A stretch of 64,000 nucleotides of DNA, from contig JARVKI010000097.1 of the NCBI GenBank assembly GCA_036674765.1, positions 94,187 to 158,186 of the forward strand, given 5' to 3'. The number at the start of each line of letters is the position of its first letter. The stretch's first letter is position 1. Source of the stretch: Seiridium cupressi. Its lineage: Eukaryota; Ascomycota; Sordariomycetes; Amphisphaeriales; Sporocadaceae. The notes under the pieces are model-generated. The model saw nothing but the letters and a program-made list of their open reading frames with translations, was not told the origin of the DNA and made no database searches. The translations under genes and the position numbers were made by a program. Positions 1-11,751 of the stretch are shown here, one piece after another.

Positions 1-969
1 TTGAACATGGAGCTTGGTCCGCCATCGACTTGGGCCACAACCTGGTTGGTGATGACGACCGCGATGCCGAACTCATCCGCAAGTCTCTGCAACGTACGCA
101 TAAACTTGGCAAGATGGGTTTGTCGCGACGACAGCTCACCGCGACCCAGGAAGTCTGTCCGGTAAAGTGCAGTTGCACTGTCCACAATCAAGAGCGAAAA
201 TCTTGTCTCGCACATCATAGCTGAAGCCTGGTTGAGAAGTTGCAGCTGATGATCCGAGTTGTATGCTCGAGCATAGGCAACGTTGTCCAGAACCTCCTCT
301 CCAGATAGACCATAGCGGTTGGCAACAGCTAGCAGGCGAACTGGTCTGAATGTGCCTTCAGTGTCAATGTAGAGACATTTGCCTTCGCCACCGCCCATGT
401 CGAAGGGTAATTGGCAGGTTACAGCCAAGGTGTGACACAGTTGACTCTTACCGGTCCTGAATTCGCCGAAAAGCTCAGTGACTGAACCGGTCTCTACACC
501 ACCCGCCAACATAGTGTCCAGGTTCTTGGATCCAGTTGTGATGGAGATGAGCTCACTCCTTCTCTGGTGCATCTCTGTGGCGGTCGTGAAACCCATGGGC
601 ACAAGTTTCGAAGCTATAATGGAACGGTTAGACACACGGCCATAGCCTGATAACAGTGAAGTGTTCTTACCTTCAGCAAGAATCTTGGCGGCTTTCTGCT
701 CAGAGATCCCTTTGATCTGTTCCAGGATTCTTCTCGGAGTATAAGCAACAGCCTCGACCGTTTGTAATCCACCGTCAAGCACAAGTTGGATATCACGCTT
801 GGTCAGACCTGCTACGCCCTGTTCAATCGTCAGGATCAGACTTGAGCTCAAGGCATCATACAATCATCTGACTCACCTCGAGAGCACTCAGAGGTGTAGG
901 CGCACCGGGGCCGGTCATGCTACTCTCATCACCCTCGCCATTTTGCATCTCGTCGTATTCCTCGGCCAT
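1..969 (-). CDS. rad51: RAD51 recombinase (3' end lost at window edge)
   Basis: Eukaryotic RecA-family recombinase that forms filaments on single-stranded DNA for homologous recombination in the nucleus. Exons read 969-877, 818-671 and 613-1, with introns 819-876 and 614-670. The start is the ATG at 969. About 285 residues are present; RAD51 is usually 340-365 long, so the C-terminal part lies beyond base 1. Visible features are a short acidic N-terminus, the helix-hairpin-helix segment beginning [14 protein letters not shown], the Walker A GEFRTGKS, and the Walker B strand LLIVDS. The end VVAQVDGG followed by SSMFN matches RAD51, not DMC1. An ACGCGT box lies about 120 bp upstream. Gene identity is very secure; the three-exon structure is inferred from splice signals and frame. 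Confidence 0.96.
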
Positions 970-1720
970 TTTGAAGACGAGCTGAATGTCTAGGAAGAAG
1001 GTGAATTGCAGTCAAGGCCGGATGATACAAGGATGTGCGATGATCCGGATGGGTTCCAGCTCGAATTGACAAGTCTGAGAAGGAAGGAACGCGTCAGTCG
1101 CGTTGAGATGCTGGGGGCAATTTAAGTGATTGGGAGCTCGCCCCACCAAGAAAACAAAAGCCCAAGAAAACTTGCCACGCGCTTGAGTAGCGCTGTCACA
1201 TGACTCCAGGCAGGAGAGCGGGGCTCAATTAATGTTGCTCCTTCTACTCGGCCCAATGCCACAAGTGTGTGTTTTTTTCACCTGCCGTCATTGCCATATC
1301 TTCGTAAGTGTCTGGATTAGTGAGCTAGCTTTTTCTAGTGGACTCGCCATGGTTACAGGCATCAATCACAGCGAGACCATATACATTCCGCACGCCAGTG
1401 TTACTCGTCAACACGATTCGCTGGTGCTAGGCAATGGTATTGTACATACGTGTGGCCGCAGTCCGCAAGACGACACAGTCCCGAGTATGTATCGAGGTAA
1501 TATTGAATAAGGGCATTAACCCAGTTTCCTAAAAGGTCCCTTAAACGCCTATGTGCTGCCAAACCATATCGCTCGAGCAAATGTATATCTCACACAGTGC
1601 TGTCAAAAAAGAAGGCCGTATGGAATGGTGCAGGGATCGCGGAGATTCATGCATTCCCTCGTCGTATGTACAAAGCCTCAAACATTAGTGTATCACAAAG
1701 ACTATCCCGCCTCGGTCCCA
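970..1720. other. Intergenic: rad51 promoter and 3' flank of membrane-protein gene
   Basis: The rad51 upstream region abuts the 3' side of the next minus-strand gene. Only the ACGCGT site noted separately stands out. Short open frames here have no recognisable protein features. Confidence 0.6.
1089..1094. promoter_or_regulatory. MCB-type box (ACGCGT) upstream of rad51
   Basis: The palindrome ACGCGT sits 120 bp upstream of the rad51 ATG (969), with a second GTCGCGT half-like site a few bases away. In yeasts ACGCGT is the binding core of MBF, which drives G1/S expression of DNA-synthesis and repair genes. The site is seen directly; that it acts here is an inference, supported by the same box in front of rfc2. 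Confidence 0.5.
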
Positions 1721-2838
1721 TCAGCGGCTGCTGTCTTTCCTATTGAGCTTGCGCATTACAGATCTGGAGTATCTTGTGTTACCACTTGATCCATCGCCGC
1801 GCTCCAGGTCAACATCAGTCCCGTTTGACGAGGGGTCTGGTCCGAATGTCCCTGCTGGCAGTACCTCGAAGCCGGCATTCACTCTTCTTGACGCCCGGTT
1901 GACATGGGTTTCGCCAGAATAGGAACGAGCAGGCGGTGCCATGACTGGAGTCTGCGCCCCGGTTGGCAGTTTGAATGACGATGCGTCGCTTGCTTGTCTT
2001 GTTCGTCCGCCCTCGGGCGTCGTAAAGGGGTTCTCGGGCGACCCCTGTGGAGAGGAGAAATACTCGTCTCGCTCCATCTTCATGAGATCGGGGAAGGGAC
2101 TGGTCTTTCGCGTGTGCCCTCGGACGCTTGAGTTATGTGATGGGTTATACGCTTCCTCCGAAGAGCTGGATGTCCGCTCTTTCTGCGATGACGGCTGCGT
2201 CATGGGAGGTAATCTCGAAAACGACGATCTTGGCACGTATGTCTGTAGCGCAGGACGTTCCAGGGGAGTTCCCTCAAGTTGGCTAAGGGACTCGGCATTG
2301 AATGCCTCATAGGCTCGAGCTGATGATCGTCTAGGTGCGTGTTTGGGTCTGTATGTCGACTGTGCGCCAATGGCAGGTGACCTTGGTGGCGAGGAGCTCG
2401 ACTCGAATACACTGGACGAAGGACTGTGGTATGGGGACAGGCTGACACTCTCTGATACCACCTTCGACTTTCCCTTAGGCTCGGGGTCAGATGTTGACGT
2501 AAACGATGAGGCACCAATGAGTGTATGCGAGTTCGGTGTGCCTGGTCTTGAGATCCAGATGCCGTCCACCTCGATGCCGCTCTGAATTGCTCGCACGCCG
2601 AAAGGTATCTCGGGACGCTTGCGCACGGGGATTCCAGTCTTCTCTATCTCCGTCATCCTCGACTTCTTTTCTTCGTCAAGTTGTTCATGCTTTCGAACCG
2701 ACTTATTAATCCACCAGAGTTTGCCAAGGCCGGCAAAAAAGACGAGGACGATCGAGCAAGCAAGGACCTTGACGCTGTTAGTTCATTGGCAAAGGGGAGA
2801 ACGCGGATGTTTGACGTACAAAAGTCATTTGTTGCCAT
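1721..2838 (-). CDS. Single-pass membrane protein with disordered Ser/Pro-rich tail
   Basis: Unknown function. The long exon (2774-1721) encodes a hydrophobic stretch starting VKVLACSIVLVFFAGL, followed by WWINKSVRKHEQ, which would be one transmembrane helix. A roughly 300-residue Ser/Pro/Arg-rich, low-complexity cytoplasmic tail follows, ending in a basic segment. The open frame has no ATG before the helix, so a small first exon is needed. My best model joins ATG at 2838-2816 (MATNDFCT) to 2774 across a 41-nt intron with a weak donor GTCAAA, giving about 358 residues. A better-looking donor (GTACGT at 2819) would break the frame. If translation starts at the internal ATG 2656, the protein is 311 residues and lacks the helix. 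The body of the gene is likely real; exon 1 is uncertain. Confidence 0.6.
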
Positions 2839-5800
2839 AGCTGCCAATTTGTGAAAAAGTCGATTCCCAACATTATGAATTGTGGACAGCAACAGTGTGG
2901 GAGGTATCGAAGGGAAAAGCGGGCACAATGGCTTTTAAAGAGCTCCAGCTCGAAGTGCTTCTAAAATGTTGGTTCAAGATTGTTGAACACGGTAGCGAAA
3001 GTAGATATAAATTTGTGGCTATGATGTAATTCTGGAACTTCGGCGTACGAGCAGTAGTCGTCCAAAAGTACAGGCGGAAGGTCCGATCGTTGAACGAGAA
3101 CTGTTAAGCGCCGGGGTGGATACGAAGCAGCTGCGAGGTGTTTGTGTTCGGTGAGGCTTGGATGTACGAGCTTTGTGTTTGAAGCTCAAGGATCTCTAGG
3201 ACCTTATCTCGCTGAGTGACCAGGGCACCAGGCCGTTCTTGACTCGACACGAACTTCTTAAGAGAGGACTGGGACCCAAGTGAAGCCGATAATTTCTGGT
3301 TGCTAGGTTTTTTTAAGATGATCTTTGACAGGCCTGCTGCAGGATCCAGATCGAATGTCCTATAGTCTTGTACACCCTAGCAGCTCGGAAGGGTGAATCT
3401 AGAACCAGCTATGGTTGATATTATTGTCCCGGCTCGGAGTAAACGGCCAGAGCTACGCGAGGCTATTGAAAAAAAGCAACAGGGGAAGAAAAAAAAGGTA
3501 CGGGAATATTAATTGCTGGCCGCGTAGAGGTTGTGTTGCAGAGCGTCAATAGACCAGAAGAAGTGAATATAGCCGGAGCAGGTCCCAGGGTTAGCGGCAC
3601 GTTCTCGAACGAGGGGACAGGATCAAAGGGATCGAATCAAACAGCGAGTGACAAACAAAACGAAGGTGAGATATGAACAGACTCTGTTTCCTGTTTGGAT
3701 TTGCCTGGCGGTCGGACGGAACCACGGGGGTTTTGTATAAGACAACATGCAAGGCGGCTAGCAGCAGCACTACAGGGCCACAAGCTGGGACCATTTTGGG
3801 ATGAGAGGCAAGTTAGCTATTTCAAACTTACTAAAACTCTTGCGGTGGTCCCAAGGGCGCTTGTCGATCTCGTCCCGAATAGAGAGTCCTTGCGCAAGAG
3901 GACGTGCTGCTCGGCGTTGCATCAGAGTGCCTTTTCTTCGTGAACGAGGGTATCCACAAACTAGAGACGAAAGCCGGAGCAAATCGCAAACCCAGGATGA
4001 CCTGGATAGTCGGCCTGGGCACGGTGTTATGGCGACATTAAACCCTGTGTTACCTGTGCGACAGTGACAAGTCGCTAGAGCGGCTAAACCCATCAGATTA
4101 CGTGTGTACCTAGGTAGGTAGGCAGGCATCTTGCCGACATTGATGGCAGGGCACAGCCAGAATAGAAGCATCCATAACTTCACCCGGAAGCCTCCAAACA
4201 GTTCTTTGGGTCGAGCGAGGCATGCAGTGATGCCTGTCCATTAGCACCACAAACGCACTTCATGCGCTCTGCTGGCAATAGGCGCGGCGAGACGAGGCCG
4301 TCAGGTCCTTGCAGCATCGTTGATCTTCGCATTGCCCGTTGTGACTTCGCGTTGCAGTCACGAACATCAACTGAATACGAGCCACACATTGACGAAAAAA
4401 GGCGGGGCGCCTTCTGCAGCGTTGACTAGCATGTCGGAAGATTAATTAGCATCCAAGCTACGAGGTCTGCCCGTGCGGGTGGCTCCATCTAGCGCCAGGG
4501 CCCCATTTCGCTGCTTCAGGTATGACTTCTTTACCTGGCTCGATGGCGACTGTGTCGTACCTCAATTCGACCTTGGAAATATTGAATCTCAGGCTGGGCC
4601 GAGTCGGCAGACCGTCAGTACATCCCGTCCCGGCAAAAATGTCACGGACCGGCTAGTGCTGAAGGCTCAATAGAAGAAGTAGCAATCAGAAGTCGTTGCT
4701 GCAGTTTCTAGAACAAATACAGAATAAAGGGCTTACGACAGTAACCGGATTTCAGCCCTACCTGGGTCGGCAGATGCTGGCATATCCAATATTACGCCCT
4801 CGCGATAACACGAGCCAATTTTGATCCTTCCGTTATCCTGAATCGGAAGCATTCCCTGATCCTGCAGGAAATTTGCAGTTTGGACATGCTCCTAGTCAGG
4901 AACAGCTTGAACTTCGTTTTTCTAGCTACTTCTAGCTTCACCGTTCGCGCCGTTTCAACATACGTTTGCCTCTTGGCAGCGAACCCCGGGACCAAAGCTG
5001 GCGCTGCAGGATGCACCACCCATGGCCATGGGTCGCAGGCTGGAACGTTAGATCCCGAACGATCATCCTCGGATCTTGCTATGACCCTGTCGTTCCTGGA
5101 TCGCTCCGCTTCCCGTGTGGGGCGTCATCGTGGAGGCTCTTGTGAGGTCCACGAGGTCCGCCGTTGAACTCAATCTGTTACTTAGACTACTTGACGCCGC
5201 CTGCGTAGTTTCGATGCTACAAGGTCGCACGAGCTAACACTAAGTAGTCTAGTGATCAGTCTCCCTATGGCCGGATTGATGATGAAATCGTATTCATAGC
5301 GGGATATCCCAATCCGTAGTCGCCTGTATGTGAGTCCTCTATGCAGCCTTACTTTTGCTGTTTTCAGCTAACCCATGGTCATTGTGCACAACCATAGTCG
5401 ACTGTCTCTCTCCATCGTGCATGAATACGCTCTTCATCGCCATATTTGTCATCCTGAAGGCTGAATTAATTGTATCTTTAGCCTTAATTAGATGTTACGC
5501 TATTTCTAGGAATCTAGTGTGCTATTATTCTCTCCTCCAACTACTGCCAGCTGCATCGCCGTATTTATTCCTGTTTCGTTCTCTTCTATTTTAGCGTACT
5601 AAAGGTAGGCCTCACTATATCAGGCGAGTAAGTTGCCACCTCACTGCTTCATACAGTAGATTATGGCATGGCGGAGGGACATCTAGAGCCAGGCTATTAA
5701 TAGTTATATATCCTTCAACGTCTCTACCCATGGTGCTCTACTGTCTTCATAATCATATAACTACATATCACCTGGGTCCATTTGCTAAAACCTTCGCCGA

Positions 5801-8426
5801 GACTTATATTCATTCTCCAGGGCTTCTAGATCGCAGTGGAGCATCCTAAGTCTGGCGCCGTTCCTGGTTCCCATCTGCTTATCAGAGTGTGCCAGTGTCG
5901 TCGCTCGGCGTGATTCGATAGTAAATGTTTTTTGGGCGTTAGGTTCGTATCAATGGTGTCGCCTTTTCCCGAGTCTACCTGACATGAGAACTTACGATTC
6001 GAGGATACCAAGGTATACTCCTAGGCGTTTGACTTGTGACGCCTTAATCACCAGCTCCCAGGTCTCTGCAAGGCTATAATTTCTCTGTCAAGCACCTACA
6101 CGACCATCTTTCTCGAGCGAGCATACTAAGTTATTCTTTCGAGAACACCATTGCCTAATACTAGCACTCTTTACGAGAATCCGTCAATTGTGAGCTGAAC
6201 TATCAGAAGTCTATATGACCCTGATTCCATGTGAGAAGTGCCCTGGGGGACTGCACCATTCGACTTGCTTCCTGGCATCATTGAATGATTCGTAGTACAC
6301 TGAAAAGCGGGAATGTCTTGTAATCATGACTGTCTATCTAGATTCTTCCAGTAGCCACGTTGTAGGACCACCCTCTTCCGCTGATCGATCGCCACGATGC
6401 AATCATGTAAACGGCACCTTTTGGTAGCCCTAGGCGACTGTCTTGTCTCCAGAATACATGACTTTACGTCTTCCGGAGGTTTCCTGCAACGAATGGCCCT
6501 TATTAGAATGCTGGTCCAGTGGCTAGTTCTCTGATGCGACATCCAACTTTGTAGTAGGAAGGCACATATCTGTACTCGACACGCGGCTAGAACTTGAGCT
6601 CCCTACTTCTCTCCTTATAATAGTGGCTATGTGAGTAGTGCTACTTAGTAGACATGTAGAAATTCCAAGTCATATAATTTATGATTGGACTTGACAATGG
6701 CGCCTAAAATTAACATTAGAGTTTGATGCAGTTTAGTAAAACTCTACCAATGCCTGGCAACCTGGTTCCAAAGCCCACGGGAAAGCCCGCATAAACAACA
6801 TCAGCTTACATGGTCACATGTCAAAAGACGTAAGACTAATTGGGGCCGACAAACAATAGATCTTCTTCGAGCAGTATAGGAGTATGCATTGTGCTAGGGA
6901 GACCAGAGTTGGTACGATCGTCTATCCTAAGCACAGTATATATAGTCGCCAATGCACACCAACGAAAAATATATATACACTCGAAATGCCCGCGGTAGAC
7001 AACATTACGTACATGACTTTCACTATCACGACGACACAATTTTCCCATGGTCTATTATTGGAATTTGCCGAATCTGTCGCCAGCCGCAACCTGGCAATTA
7101 AGCTTTGCTCCTTGACGGGTCTAGTATAGTCGCAAATCATGACGTCAAGGCACTGAGGTGTGCTCCCTGTGTGGTATCGCGTAACTAAACCTTTACTCTT
7201 GCCATCGAAGGTGGTTTGCGCCAGAATAGAAAGAACGAAAGCGTGAAATGAGTATGTTCGAATAGATCAAAGGCACCACAATGAGAAAGCCGAGTCAGAC
7301 TGCCATGCGGGGTTAATGCGTTGTGTCGAATGGGATGACAATAGGAAGGGATGGATTGTGGACGCGGTGAAGGGCTTGTGGCTGCGATACCAGGGCTGTA
7401 CAAGCCAGTCTCACCATGTCAGTAACTTGTCTGGCCACAGTTGGTCGAGATCGGGCGATGCTGTCGTCAAAGGCGAATAGCGACCAGGGCCGAGTAAATT
7501 GTGCATGTATTGCTGCAGCGAGCGGCCGCAGCTAGAATGCAACGAGAACTCCCGAGAACGTCTTCCTAGGGGAAAGCTTTCCCAATAATGAGTAATGCAC
7601 ACAACCCGGGAGGGCGAGATTCCGGCTCTCTCGGATGCAGGGCAATCGACGGTGCAAGCCTGATTGTTGAAATCTGACGAAAAGTCGATCCTGTAGCTCG
7701 CATATCGATGCAGGTCCGGAGGCCGAGGATTGCCAATAACGGAACTGGAGCGGGCGCTTGGCCTCCCCGGAATGGTGTGAAAACTTGATCATCACCTTGC
7801 GCGCTGCCCTTCCGAGTCATTCCCCCGCAAAAGCTCTGCCGCAGCGGGTTTAGTTGATTGGCAAATGGTGGTGCCAACGGGTACACCTAGCGCTGCGTTG
7901 TACTGGCGGTGTTGCTCCTCCTGCATGCTATGCAGCTATCCCATGCCACTTGGCAGCCCGACACAGATCCTTGGAACGAGGCTTTTTGTAATTGTGGCCG
8001 CTTGGCGTCCAAAAGTCGAGGTCCCAGAGATCGGTCGCACTGCCCGCTACCCACCTGATCGTCGCTTCCTATTAGGTGGTGCCATTGGGTGGTTGTGGTT
8101 TGTCCGCTGGGTCGTGGAATTTGGAATGTGGATGGTTGGGGGATTTGCATGTAGATGTCACTTACCACTTGCACTCCCAATTGAAATCTTGATCTCTGCA
8201 TTCTTCATATCAGTCTTTGAGCCCCGGCACTACTCGGCCTACCTTATAGCCAACCTCAATAAGCGATTGACGGCGCCATTAACCCAACCCCTTGGCTTGC
8301 GTCCGTCTATTTTCGCCCTCGTTTCGAGTTCCCAACGCCATCCACTGGAAAACAGAACCCACAGTAATAACTCCAGAACCCAGCGCCTCGCTTGAATTTG
8401 CACAAATCCGTTGCATCCCGCCCACC
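2839..8426. other. Gene-poor 5.6-kb region
   Basis: This lies between the 5' ends of two divergent genes. I find only short overlapping open frames, none with recognisable domains or a convincing chain of exons. About 5200-7200 looks richer in A+T and TpA than the flanks, which would suit old repeat-induced point mutation or long neutral decay, but I see no terminal repeats, transposase or reverse-transcriptase motifs. The last few hundred bases are presumably the promoter and leader of the 8427 gene. Confidence 0.6.
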
Positions 8427-9389
8427 ATGCCGATTCGGAACCCCTTCGCCAGGAGAGTCGGCAACGACGAGAACTTGCGCCCAGAGTTATTATCTGCGAA
8501 TGATGCGTCGCACCCAGGATTCGAACGAGTCGACACCGTTGGGTCTAAGGCTTCGTCTGCTCTGAGCATTCGCAGCGCTAAGAGCCATGATAATGGCGAT
8601 TACAAGATGAGCGGTATGCGCAACCCATCGATGCGCCGGCAATGTCGGATTGCCTGAAATGTCTTGAATCATGCCCAAGAAGATGCTGACCTGTCGCCTG
8701 CCTTTTAGTTGTCAACGACAGTGGTGTATATCTGCCTGTACGTCTCGCTAATAAGTATACTCTGACTGCGCACGATGCAGATTGCTGACAGCACGCCAGC
8801 CTTCCCCCGTTGAAGAGAAGGGACTGTGGCCGCGACGCCCAGCGCTCCCCACGAGGACTTCAATGGATACTCGGAGCAGCATTGGTGAAATCGAACACTT
8901 TTCCATTTCGCGGGAGTCATTTGATTCCTACCGACGCTCTTTCGTATGTCGACCACCCCAGCGAGCACGCATACCAATCATTTTGACGCAGCGACTAATT
9001 GAAGCGGATAGGACATCACGGCAAAATCCCCTATAGTTCACGATATACCTTCACGATCAAGCTTGGACTCGGCTCGGTTCCCCCGCATGCCGAGGACTTC
9101 CGTCAGAGACCGCTCCTTCGACAGGGAACCACCCACAGCAGAAGAAGGATTTGAGGACGTCGGTCTGCATGACGAAACCAACAAACAGCAGCAATCTCAA
9201 ACACAAGCGCCCAAGAAGAGAAGCCTTTTTGCGCGATTCGGGGATTCGCAGGAGCCGAACACACACGGCCAGGGCATGTCCCGGTTCATTCCAGGACGGA
9301 AGCGAGCACAGAGCGGCCAAGGCGCAGAACTGGGTAGCATGGACAGGCCGAATACGTCACATTCAAACGAAGGCCAAGATATGCAATAG
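8427..9389 (+). CDS. Conserved-looking fungal protein of unknown function
   Basis: Four exons read cleanly: 8427-8613, 8709-8737, 8800-8943 and 9012-9389, with introns of 95, 62 and 68 nt. The product is about 245 residues. The start MPIRNPFARRVG is the first ATG of the frame. The joins give VNDSGVYLPPSPVEEKG, then SISRESFDSYRRSFDITAKS, each crossing an intron without a break. The 29-nt exon 2 is supported by frame on both sides: the nearer alternative acceptor at 8780 leads at once to a stop. The protein is Ser/Arg-rich and probably disordered, with a basic C-terminal part (KKRSLFARFG, FIPGRKRAQS). No domain is recognised. The regular Ser and Arg spacing suggests a phosphoprotein, but that is only inference. 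Confidence 0.75.
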
Positions 9390-10165
9390 AGCAAGTCTTT
9401 CTTTTCTTCTCACGGTAATTGGTTTTGTCAAGGGGAGCCGCCAATAAACCCCACGGCGTATAGGTTGGATTCGGTCCGGCATCTAGGATATCCTCGGTGA
9501 TGGCTCGCTCTGAGGAGGAGTATCATCATAGAGTCGTTCCTCCAGCACGACCAGTCACTCGCTCAGTCCATTCGTCTGAGCCTATGAAAGGAGAAGCTGG
9601 GTAAAATCCAGATTTGGCCACAAACTGGCCCTTTAGAGTACATACTGATAATGATAATGACACATGGATGGCCGAGCTGAAACCTGCAAGGGTTTCCCCG
9701 ACTTTCGTTTACAACGGCCTAGAGCTCCCGGCTTGACATCTGCATCATTTTTACTGGATGAAGCTCTAGGGCTTGAAATAGACATCCTCGCCTGACAAAC
9801 ATATGCACATTTGTAAGGCTAAGTGCCTAAGTATTCCACATACCCGGAGTCCCAGGCAATAGGTTCAGCCTTGTTAGCATTCATTGGAACCGCCCCGTAA
9901 TGGCCACATGAGGGAGGCTACGACATACTGTAGCATCCGCAAATGTTATAGCCCCACGTTGAGTATTTCCACCCCGCCAACGCCAAGAGTTAAAATCTTA
10001 TCGGGCCTGTTATCGAACTGATTTCCCGGAATTTTTCGACCTCAACTCCCAAAATCCGTCGCGATAAAACAAAACACGATAAAAGGTACCAAGCTTCTTC
10101 GGCCTCTTTGTGAACACGCCGCATTCCACAGAACACGAAACACTGTTCGAGCTTGAGGCTTAACC
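9390..10165. other. Intergenic region upstream of acl4
   Basis: Contains the 3' flank of the 8427 gene and the promoter of acl4. Near 10028-10038 is an AATTTTTC stretch, similar on the other strand to the GAAAAATT core of ribosome-biogenesis (RRPE-type) elements. No further genes seen. Confidence 0.5.
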
Positions 10166-11341
10166 ATGGGGAAGACACGCCCTGACAAAAAGAACAAAAA
10201 GAAAGGCGGCATCTCCCGCGCTGCCGAGAGCAACTCCAACAGCGAAAATGCCAAATCCATGTCGCCTTTATACCTGGTCTCCGTAGCCGAGGAGCTGGTG
10301 CAAGGCGGCCATCCGGCCGACGCCCTAACCATTTGCAAGCAGGCTCTCGATGCATCGCAGCCTAGCAGCGACGGCGCCTTGGCCTCCCTCAACCTTCTCG
10401 GCCAGATCAACCTGGAGCTCGGCGACTTCGATTCCGCGAGATCCTACTTTTTGCGTGCCGTGGCGATGGACCAGGATGGGTCGCGCAGCGAAGAGGTTGG
10501 CGGCGGGCCGGAGAAGTTCCTGTGCCTCGCACAGCTGAGTGAGGAGGGCGGAATGGACAGCGTACGGTGGTTCGAGAAGGGCGCCAGCACTCTGAAGACG
10601 CAGATCCAGAAACTCGAAGAGGAGACGCAGAGGAGACGGACCGACGAGCAAGAGATGGCGCTGGACGAACTGAGGAGGAAAAACGCCATGTGTCTCTGCG
10701 CCGTAGCCGAGATTTACATGACGGATCTGTCGTGGGAGGCCGACGCAGAACAACGCTGCGAGGCGCTGGTCACGGAGGCGACCATGACGGCACCGGATTC
10801 GGCAGAGAGCTGGCAGACACTGGCCAACGTGAGAATCTCGCAGACTCGAATCGACGACGCAAAGGCAGCATTGCTGAGAAGCATGGAGATATGGAGGGAT
10901 CTACCGACCGATGATCCCAACGTTCCCGACTTCCCGAGCAGAGTCAGTCTTGCGAGATTGCTTATGGAAGTCGAGATGGAGCAGGAAGCTTTAGAGGTGC
11001 TGGAGCGCTTAGTCGGCGAGGACGATCACAGTGTCGAGGTCTGGTACCTTGGCGGCTGGGCTCTGTATGTCATGGGTGATAAGCAAAAAGGGGAGAAGAC
11101 TGGCGAGGAGGACGAGTGGAAGATGAGCTGGATCTCGAGCCGGACGTGGCTGAACCAGTGCTTGACGCTTTTTAAGGACCAGGAGTACGAGGATGACAGA
11201 TTGGGCGAGCACGCCAATGAGCTTCTAGCCGGTATTGCAAAAGAACTTGGCGAGCCGGTTCCCGGAGAAGAAGACGAAGACGAGGAGGAGGGAGACTGGG
11301 AAGACGACGATGCCGACGAAGATGATGAGATGGAGGACTAG
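10166..11341 (+). CDS. acl4: ACL4: dedicated assembly chaperone of ribosomal protein L4
   Basis: A TPR protein that, in yeast and Chaetomium, binds newly made Rpl4 and escorts it to pre-60S particles in the nucleus. The single-exon frame gives 391 residues; yeast Acl4 is about 387. The N-terminus is basic (GKTRPDKKNKKKGG). TPR helices follow from about residue 35, for example SVAEELVQGGHPADALTICK and LLGQINLELGDFDSARSYFL, with more repeats to about 340. The C-terminus is a long Asp/Glu run ending EDDEMED, as expected for a chaperone of a very basic ribosomal protein. The ATG at 10166 has a favourable CCATGG-like context. It converges on gir2, 410 bp between stops. Identification rests on length, TPR pattern and the acidic tail. 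Confidence 0.88.
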   Translation: MGKTRPDKKNKKKGGISRAAESNSNSENAKSMSPLYLVSVAEELVQGGHPADALTICKQALDASQPSSDGALASLNLLGQINLELGDFDSARSYFLRAVAMDQDGSRSEEVGGGPEKFLCLAQLSEEGGMDSVRWFEKGASTLKTQIQKLEEETQRRRTDEQEMALDELRRKNAMCLCAVAEIYMTDLSWEADAEQRCEALVTEATMTAPDSAESWQTLANVRISQTRIDDAKAALLRSMEIWRDLPTDDPNVPDFPSRVSLARLLMEVEMEQEALEVLERLVGEDDHSVEVWYLGGWALYVMGDKQKGEKTGEEDEWKMSWISSRTWLNQCLTLFKDQEYEDDRLGEHANELLAGIAKELGEPVPGEEDEDEEEGDWEDDDADEDDEMED

Positions 11342-11751
11342 ATGCCGCTGACTTTGGGCCCGCTTTGTGCTGGGGCAGAGGCCACGGGGAATGACTCCTA
11401 AGAGTTCGATATAATGAGATGGCGTTCGGTCTGGCATTTCAACGGCGTTTTGAGCCTAAAAAAGGGATGGATGCTTTTTTCAAGCTCAATAGATCATATG
11501 TGCTATTAACGCACCAAATTGCATCTGCTATTTCTATTCGAAATGGCTCCCAAACGCCATGCAATGCACTTGATTCCAAGTTTCTCTTCCTCTTTTCAGC
11601 TGTTGTCCGCATTCACCTGCATCCTGATCTAGTCAAACCCAGAACAGGATTGCAGAAACAGAGTCAACATACATTGCTTCTCTTCCTCCCGTCCTTATGG
11701 AAATCTGCGCCTCTGGTTTGCGCGTTTTTCGAACCACAATTTAACCTCGTC
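11342..11751. other. Convergent 3' region between acl4 and gir2
   Basis: 410 bp between two stop codons. It should hold both 3' UTRs and polyadenylation sites. Short open frames on the plus strand show no protein features. Confidence 0.6.

Noticed and set aside
1..969. DMC1 as the identity of the left-edge recombinase
   Set aside because: The N-terminal segment and the VVAQVDGG region are RAD51-like, not DMC1-like.
7865..8395. 176-codon plus-strand frame before the 8427 gene
   Set aside because: It runs into the leader of the 8427 gene, has no family features, and its residue composition looks random.
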